DNA of 42,645 nucleotides from Dehalococcoidia bacterium (lineage in GTDB: Bacteria; Chloroflexota; Dehalococcoidia; SHYD01), in assembly GCA_009692945.1 (NCBI GenBank), contig SHYD01000015.1:1-42645 (forward strand). The letters are read 5' to 3'. A model generated the notes under the pieces. That model saw only the letters and a list, made by a program, of their open reading frames with translations, had not been told where the DNA came from and ran no database searches. The position numbers and the translations under genes were made by a program. This document shows positions 32,191 through 40,666 of this stretch, piece after piece. Each line of letters begins with the position of its first letter. The first letter of the stretch is position 1.

Positions 32191-33006
32191 ATGGTAGCTG
32201 ACCAGCAGTCTGCAGGCATTGTCGGGTGCGGGGCGATCGCCCAGGTGCTGTTGCGGGCCGCAGACGAGCGCGCTCTGCCCTTCCGTTTTTCGGGAGTGAG
32301 CAGCCGGACCGAAGCCAGCGCGCGGGCATTCCTCAACACCCTCGCGACGCCGTCCCCACCGTTTCTGGATCTGCCTGCCCTCATCGCGTGCTCGGACCTC
32401 ATCGTCGAAACCGCCGGCGGCCACGTGGTGCCGGAACTCGCACAACTGACCTTCACCGCCGGCAAGGACCTCATGGTGATCAGCGTCGGCGCACTGCTCG
32501 AACACCCCGAGATCATCGACCAGGCCCGCCGCACCGGGCGCCGTCTCATCGTCCCCTCGGGCGCGATCGCAGGTCTGGATGGGATCAAAGGAGCCTGTAT
32601 GGGCCGGGTGGATTTCGTTCGGCTCACCAGCCGCAAGCCACCCCGTGCCCTGGAGGGCGCCCCCTATCTCACCGCCCGAGGCCTTTCGGTGCTCGGTCTC
32701 AATGAGGAGCGGGAGCTCTTCAGGGGCAGCGCACGAGAGGCGTGCAAAGGGTTTCCCGACAACCTCAACATCTCGGCGGCAATCAGCCTGGCCGGCATCG
32801 GGCCCGACCTGACCGAAGTGCGGATCATCGTGGCTCCGGGGCTGGAGCGCAACTGCCACGATATTGAGGTGGAGGGGGAGTTCGGCCGGCTGAGGGTGCA
32901 CATCGAGAATATCCCCAGCCAGAACCCCCGCACCGGCCGGCTCACCGCGCTCTCCATCCTCCGCAGCATCATCGACGCCACCTCCACCGTCCGCATCGGG
33001 ACATGA
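32191..33006 (+). CDS. nadX: L-aspartate dehydrogenase family protein (NadX-like)
   Basis: This is 271 residues, the usual length. The N-terminal Rossmann motif GIVGCGAIAQVLL is at about residues 9-21, then LIVETAGGHVVPELA, KDLMVISVGALL and RLIVPSGAIAGLDGIKGA. In the DUF108 domain, FPDNLNISAAISLAGIGPDL and RNCHDIEVEGEFGRLRVHIE are followed by SQNPRTGRLTALSI. These are the diagnostic aspartate dehydrogenase signatures (NAD(P)+-dependent conversion of L-Asp to iminoaspartate/oxaloacetate). GGGAGGAG lies upstream of the ATG. No nadA/nadC is adjacent, so a role in NAD synthesis is uncertain; it may act on another amino acid. Confidence 0.9.
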   Translation: MVADQQSAGIVGCGAIAQVLLRAADERALPFRFSGVSSRTEASARAFLNTLATPSPPFLDLPALIACSDLIVETAGGHVVPELAQLTFTAGKDLMVISVGALLEHPEIIDQARRTGRRLIVPSGAIAGLDGIKGACMGRVDFVRLTSRKPPRALEGAPYLTARGLSVLGLNEERELFRGSAREACKGFPDNLNISAAISLAGIGPDLTEVRIIVAPGLERNCHDIEVEGEFGRLRVHIENIPSQNPRTGRLTALSILRSIIDATSTVRIGT

Positions 33007-33048
33007 CAGACGACAGAACCACACGGCCGGTTCCAGGAGGGGCGACCA

Positions 33049-33870
33049 ATGACACAGGAGCAGCGATCTCCATCCCCGGATGCCACGGCCCGATGGGACC
33101 CCCATCAATACTTCCGGTTTTCTGATCATCGCCTGCGGCCAGCCCTGGAGTTGATTGACCGGATCAACCACCCATCACCCTCGCTCATCTGTGACCTGGG
33201 CTGTGGCACGGGCCAGGTGACGCTCCTGTTGGGCCAACGCTGGCCCGCCGCCCGCGTCATCGGCGTCGACAACTCCCCGGAGATGCTGACTCAGGCAAGG
33301 CGGAATCCGGGAGCGGCGGCGTGGGTGGAGGTGGACATCGAACGCTGGGTACCGTCCGAAGCGCCAGACATCATCTACTCCAACGCCACCCTGCATTGGT
33401 TGGACGGGCACCAGACGCTATTCCCGCGCCTGGTGAGCTTCCTGAAGCCCGGCGGCGTGTTGGCGGTCCAGATGCCCCTCAGTTGGCCGATGCCCTCCCA
33501 CCGGCTCATGCGAGAAACTCTGGCAGACGGTGGGGCTAATGGCGGTCCCCTGGGGAGCGAGGGGTTGCGGCGGGAAGCCGCACGGGACTGGGTGGCCCCC
33601 GCCGCGGCCTACTACGACCTGCTGACTGCCGGCGCCTCCACCGTGGACATCTGGGAAACCCAGTACCTCCAAGTACTGGAGGGTCCCGACCCGGTGCTGG
33701 AATGGGTCAAAGGCACCGGCCTCAGACCGGTCCTGCTCGGTTTGGAGCCAATGGAGCGCGACGTCTTCCTGGCCGCCTACAAACTTCGCCTGCGCTCGGC
33801 CTACCCGGCCCGGCCAAACGGGGAGACCATCTACCCCTTCCGGAGGCTGTTCATCGTCGCAACGGTCTGA
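33049..33870 (+). CDS. tam: Trans-aconitate 2-methyltransferase-like SAM methyltransferase
   Basis: This is 273 residues. SAM motif I LICDLGCGTGQVTLLLG is at about residues 45-61, VIGVDNSPEML at about 75-85, and DIIYSNATLHWLDGHQTLF at about 109-127 is highly typical of Tam. Then LKPGGVLAVQMPLSWPMPSH and the C-terminal ETIYPFRRLFIVA follow. Tam methylates trans-aconitate, an inhibitor of aconitase. GAGGGGCG precedes the ATG. The gap to the aspartate-dehydrogenase-like gene is 42 bp, so they are likely co-transcribed. Confidence 0.9.
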   Translation: MTQEQRSPSPDATARWDPHQYFRFSDHRLRPALELIDRINHPSPSLICDLGCGTGQVTLLLGQRWPAARVIGVDNSPEMLTQARRNPGAAAWVEVDIERWVPSEAPDIIYSNATLHWLDGHQTLFPRLVSFLKPGGVLAVQMPLSWPMPSHRLMRETLADGGANGGPLGSEGLRREAARDWVAPAAAYYDLLTAGASTVDIWETQYLQVLEGPDPVLEWVKGTGLRPVLLGLEPMERDVFLAAYKLRLRSAYPARPNGETIYPFRRLFIVATV

Positions 33871-33904
33871 CACCTCGGGGTTTGGGCCTCGTTGTTCCGG
33901 AAGA

Positions 33905-34867
33905 CTACGAATAGCGAATGCGCGGGTCGAGCCAGGTATAGGAGATGTCGACCACGATATTCACCACCACGTAGACCGCCGCGAAAATCAGGACCACCGC
34001 TTGGACCACCGGGTAATCCCGGAACTGTATCGACTCGGTCAGCCAGCGTCCCATGCCGGGGACGTTGAAGATGATCTCCAGCACCAGGGCGCCGCCCAAG
34101 AACCGCCCGATGCGGTTGCCCAACAGGGTCAACACCGGGATCAGGCCATTCCGCAGCGCATGCACCAGCACCACCTGCCGCTCCCGCAACCCTTTGGCGC
34201 GGGCGGTTCGAATGTAGTCCTGACGGATGACCTCGAGTAATTGCGACCGCAGCAGACGCATGACCGACGCCGATTGGGCGATGCCCAAGGCCAGCGCAGG
34301 GAAGAACAATTGCTGGAGATTGTTCGCCGGGTTGTCCAGGAACTGAGCATATCGCAACGGCGGCAGCCACCGGAAGGTCTGAAGCAGGAAAAAGAGCATC
34401 AGCGTCGCCAGGAAGAATTCGGGGATGGCCAACCCGAGGGTTGCGAAGAACCGCCCGGCGACATCCGCCACGCTGTTCGGCTTCAACGCCGAAATCACGC
34501 CGATGGGTACCGCAATCAACAGTGAGATGAGGAATCCCAGCAGCGCCAGTTCGATGCTGATCGGAAGCCGGCGCGCCAGCTCGTTGCCGATGGCCTCGTG
34601 GGAAAACAGTGAGACGCCGAAGGACCCGCTGAGGATGTCCTTGACCCACAGCAGGTACTGCTCCGGCAGCGATCGGTCGAGGTTCAGCGTACGGCGGAGC
34701 GCCTCGATATCCGTCGCCCGGGAGCCGCCGGAGGAGTTCCCATCCTGGCCTAAGATGATATAGGTGATGTCCCCAGGCAATACCCGCATGATCAGGAAGA
34801 TCACCAGCGAGGCCCCCACCAGTGTTGGGATCGCAAACAGCAACCGCCGCAGTATATAGCCCCGCAT
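33905..34867 (-). CDS. ABC transporter permease, DppB/OppB type
   Basis: This is 320 residues with six membrane helices. It starts MRGYILRRLLFAIPTLVGAS and VIFLIMRVLPGD, typical of DppB, with an extended periplasmic loop after helix 1 and an EAA-type loop RQDYIRTARAKGLRERQVVLVHALRNG at about residues 209-235 for contact with the ATPase. It ends LDPRIRYS. It is the last gene of a set transcribed leftwards: binding protein, DppC, DppB. No DppD/DppF ATPase genes are present within the window. Confidence 0.95.
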   Translation of the reverse strand: MRGYILRRLLFAIPTLVGASLVIFLIMRVLPGDITYIILGQDGNSSGGSRATDIEALRRTLNLDRSLPEQYLLWVKDILSGSFGVSLFSHEAIGNELARRLPISIELALLGFLISLLIAVPIGVISALKPNSVADVAGRFFATLGLAIPEFFLATLMLFFLLQTFRWLPPLRYAQFLDNPANNLQQLFFPALALGIAQSASVMRLLRSQLLEVIRQDYIRTARAKGLRERQVVLVHALRNGLIPVLTLLGNRIGRFLGGALVLEIIFNVPGMGRWLTESIQFRDYPVVQAVVLIFAAVYVVVNIVVDISYTWLDPRIRYS

Positions 34868-34876
34868 GCCGCCCCC

Positions 34877-35782
34877 CTAATGCCCCTGGCCGCGCAGCGA
34901 CGGGTCGAGTTCGTCCCGCAGGCCGTCGCCCAGCAGGTTGAACCCCAGCACCGTCAGGGTGATGGCGACACCGGGTGCAATGGCAAGCCACGGCTGCCGG
35001 ACAAAGTTGGCCCGCGCATCCATCCCCAGCATCGACCCCCAGGTCGGCTGGGGCGGCGGTGGCCCCAGCCCCAGGAAGCTCAGGGAACTCTCCACCAGGA
35101 TGGCCAGCCCCAGGTCGATGGAGACGAGGATGATCGCCGGCGCCAGCACATTGGGAAGCACGTGCCGGAACATGACACGGGGGCCGCTGCCCCCAATCGC
35201 CCTGGCCGCTTCCACGAAGGCCCGCTCCCGCAATCCCAACACCGCGCTTCGGATAACCCGGTTCGTGGTCGGGATGAGCGCCACCGCCAGCGCGATGACC
35301 ACGTTGTTGAGCGAGGAACCCAACGCCACCACCAGCGCCACGGCCAGAATGAGGAGAGGAAACGCCTGCAGAATGTCCATCAGGCGCTGGACCGCGGTGT
35401 CGAACGCCCCCCCGATATAACCCGAGACCAGGCCGGTGACCGTGCCGATCCCCACTCCGAACAATGTGGCGAAAATGCCAACGTACAACGAGACACGGGA
35501 GCCGAACAGGATTCGGCTCAGAATATCCCGCCCCAATTGATCGGTGCCGAGGGGATAATCCGCCGAAGGGGGCTGCAACCGGACCGAGAGATTGACCTGC
35601 AGCGGGTCATGCGGCGCCAGCACGGGCGCCCCCGCCGCGACGAAGATGAGCACCAGCACAATGATGCCCCCCAGCGCGCTCAGCGGCCGCAGCCTGGCGA
35701 AACGAACCGTAATCTGCCACCAGTTGGGACGCGCCAAACTCAGGGGTTGTTGGCGCGCCGTCGCAGGAGACGCGGTCTGCAT
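34877..35782 (-). CDS. ABC transporter permease, DppC/OppC type
   Basis: This is 301 residues. The N-terminal helix (LSALGGIIVLVLIFVAAGAP) is followed by the DppC hallmark YPLGTDQLGRDILSRILFGS and a five-helix permease core with the EAA loop RERAFVEAARAIGGSGPRVMFRHVLPNV. GPPPPQPTWGSMLGMDARAN comes near the end, then LTVLGFNLLGDGLRDELDP. It lies 9 bp before dppB and 72 bp after the binding-protein gene. It should import peptides, nickel or oligosaccharides with them; the ligand is unknown. Confidence 0.95.
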   Translation of the reverse strand: MQTASPATARQQPLSLARPNWWQITVRFARLRPLSALGGIIVLVLIFVAAGAPVLAPHDPLQVNLSVRLQPPSADYPLGTDQLGRDILSRILFGSRVSLYVGIFATLFGVGIGTVTGLVSGYIGGAFDTAVQRLMDILQAFPLLILAVALVVALGSSLNNVVIALAVALIPTTNRVIRSAVLGLRERAFVEAARAIGGSGPRVMFRHVLPNVLAPAIILVSIDLGLAILVESSLSFLGLGPPPPQPTWGSMLGMDARANFVRQPWLAIAPGVAITLTVLGFNLLGDGLRDELDPSLRGQGH

Positions 35783-35854
35783 AGCTGTTTAGCCCATCGT
35801 CAAGGAGCGATTACGAGGCCGCCAAATGGGCGTCCCTGCCGAGCACTCTGAGGA

Positions 35855-37585
35855 CTACTTGTCCTTCCACACGTGGTCCACCCAGTGGATCAGGCCGCTG
35901 GCCTGGGGCTCGGCGGTCACGTTGTGGAATCCCTTTCGCCAACTCCGGTACCACGGCGCCCGGTAAAGGCTCACCGCGGCGGCGTTTTCATCCAACAACT
36001 CGATGGCCTGGCGGATAACCTTGACTCGCTCGGTGGTGTCCATGGAACGGCTAGCCGCCTGGATCAAGTTCTCCATCTGCGGCGAAGTCCAGCGGTGACG
36101 CGCTTTCGCCTCGCCCGCCACGAAATTGAACAGACAATCGCCCGGGTCCGGCCCGGCGCACAATTGCGGCGAAGAGGAGACTTCGTAATTGCCGTCGAAC
36201 TGTTGCTTCAAGAAGGCCGCGCGGTCGATGGGTTCCACTTTGGCCGTTACCCCGATGTCCTTCAGTTGCTGCTGCCACACCATGGCGTGCTCCACGTCCA
36301 AGCCGCCCTGCTGAGCGATGATGGTGAAGGCCAGGTTGCTCTGCCCGGCCTCCGACAGCAGCCGCCGTGCCTCAGCCTTATCCTGGGTCTTGTCGGCACG
36401 GTAACCCGGCCGTTTCAGGACGTCCTCGCTGGGAAGCCCATAGGGCGCCCACGCCGAAGGGATCCATGCTTGGACGGTGGAACCCTTCATGTTGGAGACC
36501 TTGACCAGATCCTGCCGGTTGGTGGCAAGGTGCAGCGCCCTGCGGACCCTGACATCGCTAAAAGGGGCCTTTTCGGGGTTGATCTCGAACCAGGGTGCGA
36601 AGCCGCTCGGAGCTTCGTCGAATTCAAATTGTCCAGCAGCCTTCAACTGTTCGACGTCGGTGTCATCGAGGTAGATGCCGCTCTCATCGAGCTGGCCGGC
36701 CAGCATGGCAGCGGTGCGGGTACGGTGATCCAGCAGGAACAGGAACTGGACCTCGTCGAGATAGGGCAGTTTGTTCCCATTCTTCAGCACCTGGTCAGTG
36801 AGGAAGTAGTTGGGGTTGCGGACCAGGGTTCCGCCCACGCCCTTGGTGTACTCCTTCAGCATGAAAGGCCCGGTGCCTATTGCCAGCTTCGAGTCGGTCA
36901 GCCCGAGGCCGATCAGACCCTCGGGGTTGGTGGAACTCTTGGACGCCTCCACCGCTTCCCTCGCAGGGTAGGTGATGTTGGGGTTGGCCATCGTGGTCAG
37001 GAAGTCGGCCGACGCCTCCTTCAGGGTGATGGTGAGGGTGGATGGCCCGGTGGCCTGGACCTTGGCGCCATAGAACCGGGTGAGGTCGTTGAGCTGTTTG
37101 ACGAATTTGGGGTTCTTGCTGTCGAAGCCCTCACCGTCGGTCAGCACCCAGCGGATATCTTCCGCGGTCAGCGCGCGCCCGTTCAGCGGCGCCTTGTCAT
37201 GCCATTTGATGCCCTGGCGGATCTGGAAGATGTAGGTCTTCCCGCCGTCGGGCGTCTCCCACTTTTCGCACAACTCGCATACCAGAGGACTGGCCAAGGC
37301 ATTTTTGTTGAACGGCCGTCGCAGCAACTGGCTGTAGACCAAACCGTGGATGTGGTAGGACTGCCCGGATACCCCGGTCTGCCTCGGGTCGTAGGAGGGG
37401 AGTTCCTGGCCGCCGGCCCGCATTCACAACACCCCGCCATACTGGGGCGCCGCTCCCACCGTGGTGCTGGGACTGCCTCCCGAACTCGGCGCGGCCTGCT
37501 GCTGGGCGCCGCAACCCGCCGCCAACAGGAGCGGAACCACCGACAGACTCAGAACGATGATGCCCTTGCCAAGCCGTTTCATCAT
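35855..37585 (-). pseudogene. Family 5 (DppA-type) solute-binding lipoprotein interrupted by one in-frame TGA
   Basis: The ATG at 37585 (GGGAG upstream) starts a lipoprotein signal (KRLGKGIIVLSLSVVPLLLA, then AAGC) and a Ser/Gly linker to PQYGGVL. TGA (37426-37424) follows, and the same frame continues MRAGGQELPSYDPRQTGV through 522 residues to the normal end. In the family the site reads YGGxLxx..GxxxxxxDP, so only one codon is wrong. The rest is complete: EDIRWVLTDGEG, GTGPFMLKEYTKGVGGTLVR, VRRALHLATNRQDLV. Either a real nonsense mutation, a base error, or reinitiation at the adjacent ATG giving an unexported protein. It is the first gene of the dpp operon. Confidence 0.9.
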
Positions 37586-37717
37586 TGGAACATCTCCCGC
37601 AGCATTCATGACAGACCGGAAGCCGGCCCGTTGAGGAAATAGCACCACCAGCGGCGGTGGAGCCACTAACGTTATTACAGACAACGCACGGCGGTGCTTC
37701 TTGTCGATTAGGACATC

Positions 37718-38092
37718 CTACACCCTCCACTGGTTTGGGTCGAGATCCGTCGGCAACGGAATGAAGAGGCTGCGGCGCGGGCCCTCGATCTCCCTGGTGA
37801 TGTGGCCCTGACCGGTGGTGTCGTCGGCCAGCATGATGTCACCTGGCCCGAAGCGGCGCTTCGTCCCGTCGCCGCACTCGATCTCCGCCAGGCCACTCAG
37901 CGTCACCACGAACTGGCGGTGAGGCGCCGAGTGGAAGTCGTACAATCCGCCCACCGGGGTCACCCGGAAGATCACCCCGGAGGACGGGACCTCCTCCGAC
38001 TGCTCACCGTAGCCCCGGGGTGAAAGCGGGATATCGAGATCGGCGAAATGGGAGCGTCCGTCCTCCCCGGTGTAGATCCAACTGCATCGCAT
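37718..38092 (-). CDS. Cupin-domain protein
   Basis: This is 124 residues. The single double-stranded beta-helix has PVGGLYDFHSAPHRQFVVTLSG, where H-x-x-x-H lies in cupin motif 1, and ECGDGTKRRFGPGDIMLADD with TGQGHIT for motif 2. The metal-binding His set is plausible (DFHSAPH, GQGH). Small cupins of this kind are isomerases, dioxygenases or unassigned. It lies 20 bp after the hydrolase gene on the same strand, between it and the Dpp transporter, so it may act on the transported substrate. Confidence 0.85.
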   Translation of the reverse strand: MRCSWIYTGEDGRSHFADLDIPLSPRGYGEQSEEVPSSGVIFRVTPVGGLYDFHSAPHRQFVVTLSGLAEIECGDGTKRRFGPGDIMLADDTTGQGHITREIEGPRRSLFIPLPTDLDPNQWRV

Positions 38093-38112
38093 GGGGCGCC
38101 TCCGCGATCGTT

Positions 38113-38889
38113 TCAGTGTTCCTTGAGAAAATCCAGCACCAACCGGTTCCAGACTTCAGGCTGTTCCCAGTGCCCGGCGTGCCCTGCCTCGAGGACCGTG
38201 ACGAAGCGGTGGTCCGGGATGGGCGCCGCCAGCAGCCTCATGAACGCAGGGGGCGTCAGCAGATCGGCTTCTCCTGCCACCACCAGCACCGGCGCGGCCA
38301 GCGTGGCCAAGCGGGCCAGCGTGAGGGGCTGGTCGGGCAGCCGGCCTCCCCAGGGCATATCGGCAGGCCGGCTGCTGTGTTCGATCTCGACCCAACGCCT
38401 GACCCCCTCAGGATTGGTCCCCCGGTAGCCCGCGGAAAGTTCCCGCAGGAACACCGGCAGCGCCTGGATCTCCGCGGGACGCAGCCGGTGCTGCACCTCC
38501 AGGTACGCCTCGTCCTGCACCCCACCCACGGTGTTGGCCACCACCAGCGACCGGACCCGTTCGGGGTGGGTCAGTGCATAATCGAACGCAGTCACCGCGC
38601 CGGCGGCGGTGGCCACCAGGTGGAGTCGTTCGGGCCCCAACAGGTTCAGCAGCGCGTCCATATCTTCGGTATCGGTCCGGGCTGCCGGCGCGGCCGGATC
38701 CGGCGTCGAGCGGCCCCACTCCCGCCGGTCGGCAGCGATACACCGGTACCCAGCCGCTGCGAACGCAGGAATTTGGTAGACCCAACTTTGGCTGGTCCCG
38801 GAGAAGGCGTGCAGAAACACCACCGGGGGGCCGCTGCCCCCTGAATCCTCGTACCACAGCCGCACCCCGGGCAGGTCAGCGTACGGCAT
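38113..38889 (-). CDS. Alpha/beta-hydrolase-fold protein lacking the nucleophile Ser
   Basis: This is 258 residues with the normal fold landmarks: MPYADLPGVRLWYEDSGGSG, oxyanion region VVFLHAFSGTSQSW, ADRREWGRS, GEADLLTPP (acid) and EAGHAGHWEQP (His). At the nucleophile elbow the sequence is LHLVATAAGAVTAF, so Ala stands where GxSxG has Ser. Hydrolysis by the standard mechanism is therefore not expected. It might be a non-catalytic or cofactor-independent enzyme, or a degenerate gene. It is followed at 20 bp by the cupin gene. Confidence 0.82.
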   Translation of the reverse strand: MPYADLPGVRLWYEDSGGSGPPVVFLHAFSGTSQSWVYQIPAFAAAGYRCIAADRREWGRSTPDPAAPAARTDTEDMDALLNLLGPERLHLVATAAGAVTAFDYALTHPERVRSLVVANTVGGVQDEAYLEVQHRLRPAEIQALPVFLRELSAGYRGTNPEGVRRWVEIEHSSRPADMPWGGRLPDQPLTLARLATLAAPVLVVAGEADLLTPPAFMRLLAAPIPDHRFVTVLEAGHAGHWEQPEVWNRLVLDFLKEH

Positions 38890-38966
38890 GGGTCTGGGCG
38901 CCGGCGTGCGTCATGTTAACCAGCACGAAGTGAGCGTTGAGGATTCGCAGACCCTTGCGCAGGTGT

Positions 38967-39045
38967 GAAGAGGGCGGCAGCCCTATACCGGAGGGTGTTG
39001 GGCGGTGTCCCCCCAAGAACAAAACCTCTCTTTTTGGGGGGTGGA
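38967..39045 (+). repeat. Family A-related repeat, core only
   Basis: The core reads AGAGGGCGGCAGCCCTATAC, CGGAGGG, GGGCGGTGTCCCCCCAAGAA, CAAAACCTCTCTTTTTGGGG, GGTGGAGTG. The family head (TTCAC..CTCAG) and tail (..GATACC) are absent. It lies in the 437-bp divergent gap 38890-39326 between the hydrolase and ligB; the short repeat at 39177-39213 is in the same gap. No gene is visible there. Confidence 0.65.
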
Positions 39046-39176
39046 GTGCCAAAACAAATATGACCGCCGGCAACGCATTCCCCCCAGACCGAACTCTTAG
39101 GTTAACCACGGTCATGGCGCCTCCCGTCGCAAGGTAGCCGAGGTGGCGGGCGAAGTCAACCACGGACCGCCAGCCG

Positions 39177-39213
39177 AAATTTATCCGCAGATGACGCAGA
39201 TCTTCGCAGATTC
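39177..39213 (-). repeat. Short dispersed repeat (ATCTGCGTAATCTGCGGAT type)
   Basis: AATTTATCCGCAGATGACGC, then AGATCTTCGCAGATT. It is the reverse-orientation relative of 163-187 and 1215-1250. It lies about 110 bp upstream of the ligB start and may affect that promoter region. No function is known to me. Confidence 0.6.
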
Positions 39214-39326
39214 AGAAAGGGTCGAATTTCAGCGCGACCGCCGGGCTTGCTCTGAAGAGCCTCGTGTCCTAGAGTCTCACCAGATCGGGCAGTGCGCGCG
39301 GCTAACCAAGCACAGGAGGCAACCCA

Positions 39327-40179
39327 GTGGCCAAGTTGGTTGAACTCATCGGCATCACCCACAGCCCGCCATACGTGACCCGGTTCCAGGATCCCGGCGA
39401 AAAGAACGCCGGAATCCTGCGGGCCAAGGCGGCCGCCCACGAGATGCACGACCGCATGGCCCGCGCCCGGCCCGACGTTCTGGTGTGCCTGGGGAATGAT
39501 CACCTGTCTCAGGTCTTCATGAACAATATGCCCTGCCTTCATGGTGGTGAAAGCAGACCGGGTGGCCGGCCCGTGGCGGTGGGAGCGGGAAGGCGGGATC
39601 CCCTCCTACGAAGCAGCCGTCGACGTGGGACTGGCCAAGGCCATTGTACGCGGCGGGTTCAACCACAGCGTGGATTTTTCCTTCTCCGACGAGTACAAAC
39701 TGGACCACGCATTCTGCGTGCCATTGAGCTTCGTTCGTCCTGAGGCCGACCTGCCGCTGGCTCCGATCTTATGCAACGTCATGGCCCCTCCGGTCCCACC
39801 GGCGCGGCGCTTCTTCGAGGTCGGCACCCGCCTGCGGAAGATCATCGAAGCGTACCCGGAGGACCTGCGGGTTGGCGTGGTCTGCACGGGACATTTATCC
39901 CTCGAGATAGGCGGTCCGACCGGATCGGGCAACTCGGCGCCGGACCCGGAGTTCGACGATGCCGCCGTGGACTTGATCGGGCGGGGCGACGTCGATGGCG
40001 TACTCCGAGAGTTCACGCCGGAGCGGATGATGCGGGCAGGCAACTACACAGCGGGAGTTTTGAACTTCGTGGCACTGATGGGGCTCGCCGAAGCCCGGCC
40101 TGCCGGCCACGCCGAATGCGTCCATTCGGACATCCTGAGCGTTCCCTTTTTCGCCTGGGACTTGGATGGAGGTAGCTGA
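39327..40179 (+). pseudogene. Extradiol dioxygenase LigB-type catalytic subunit with a single frameshift
   Basis: The GTG at 39327 has AGGAGG 8 nt upstream. The first frame gives MAKLVELIGITHSPPYVTRF and RPDVLVCLGNDHLSQVFMNN up to MP, then leaves the homology. Removing one C from CCC at 39531-39533 joins it to AFMVVKADRVAGPWRWEREG.., which runs to 40179. The joined protein (about 283 residues) has the LigB features: an iron-ligand His in ITHSPP, His in GNDH, KLDHAFCVPL and VCTGHLSLEIGG. These enzymes cleave protocatechuate- or gallate-like rings next to the diol with Fe(II). The defect is one base in a short C run, so sequence error is a serious alternative. Confidence 0.88.
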
Positions 40180-40484
40180 TGAGCAAGTACGAGGTCGACA
40201 AGGCGATCATGGCCCTGGCCCACAACGAGGGCTCGGAACCCTTCGAGACGTTTTTGCAGGATCCCGGCAGGTTCCTGGAGGGACGAGCGCTGACGGAGCA
40301 GGAGCGCCAAGCGTTCCTGGACCATGCGGTGGATAAACTTTACGCGTTGGGAGCACAGCCGTACATTCTGTCAACGTTGGTACGAAAGCTGGCCGAAGCG
40401 GACCGCGCCGCAGGCCGGGACTCGGCGGCACTCCGGTACACCGAGTTGATCCAGCCGTACGGGCGTCCGGATTACTCGACGTAA
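40179..40484 (+). CDS. LigA-type small subunit of extradiol dioxygenase
   Basis: This is 101 residues. The sequence YEVDKAIMALAHNEGSEPFE, TFLQDPGRFLEGRALTEQER, then QAFLDHAVDKLYALGAQPYI is that of the protocatechuate 4,5-dioxygenase alpha-subunit-like domain (helical, F..D....L....LT..E..A....D...L...G), which caps the active site of LigB. The ATG at 40179 overlaps the ligB stop (TGATG), so the pair is translationally coupled. It is intact, unlike ligB in this sequence. Confidence 0.88.
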   Translation: MSKYEVDKAIMALAHNEGSEPFETFLQDPGRFLEGRALTEQERQAFLDHAVDKLYALGAQPYILSTLVRKLAEADRAAGRDSAALRYTELIQPYGRPDYST

Positions 40485-40666
40485 GGGACAACCCCCCAGA
40501 TCGGGCAGCCAAAAAGCAATCCACAGATTTACGATGCGTCCGTCAAGATCGCTGCGAATCAGCCTGCCGCGCCCCGAGGCGAACGCACAACCCCATCGGG
40601 CCTGAGCGCGTGACCGGGTCATTGCCGTTGTAGGCGTACGGGTTCTGCGTCTGCGCGGCCCGCTGT

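Noticed and set aside
35873..37642. 589-residue plus-strand open frame
   Set aside because: Antisense shadow of the DppA-type gene, caused by high GC third positions; no recognisable protein.
38890..39120. MITE with GTTAAC-containing ends around the core repeat at 38967
   Set aside because: TTAACC motifs near both sides are direct or palindromic but do not form matching terminal inverted repeats.
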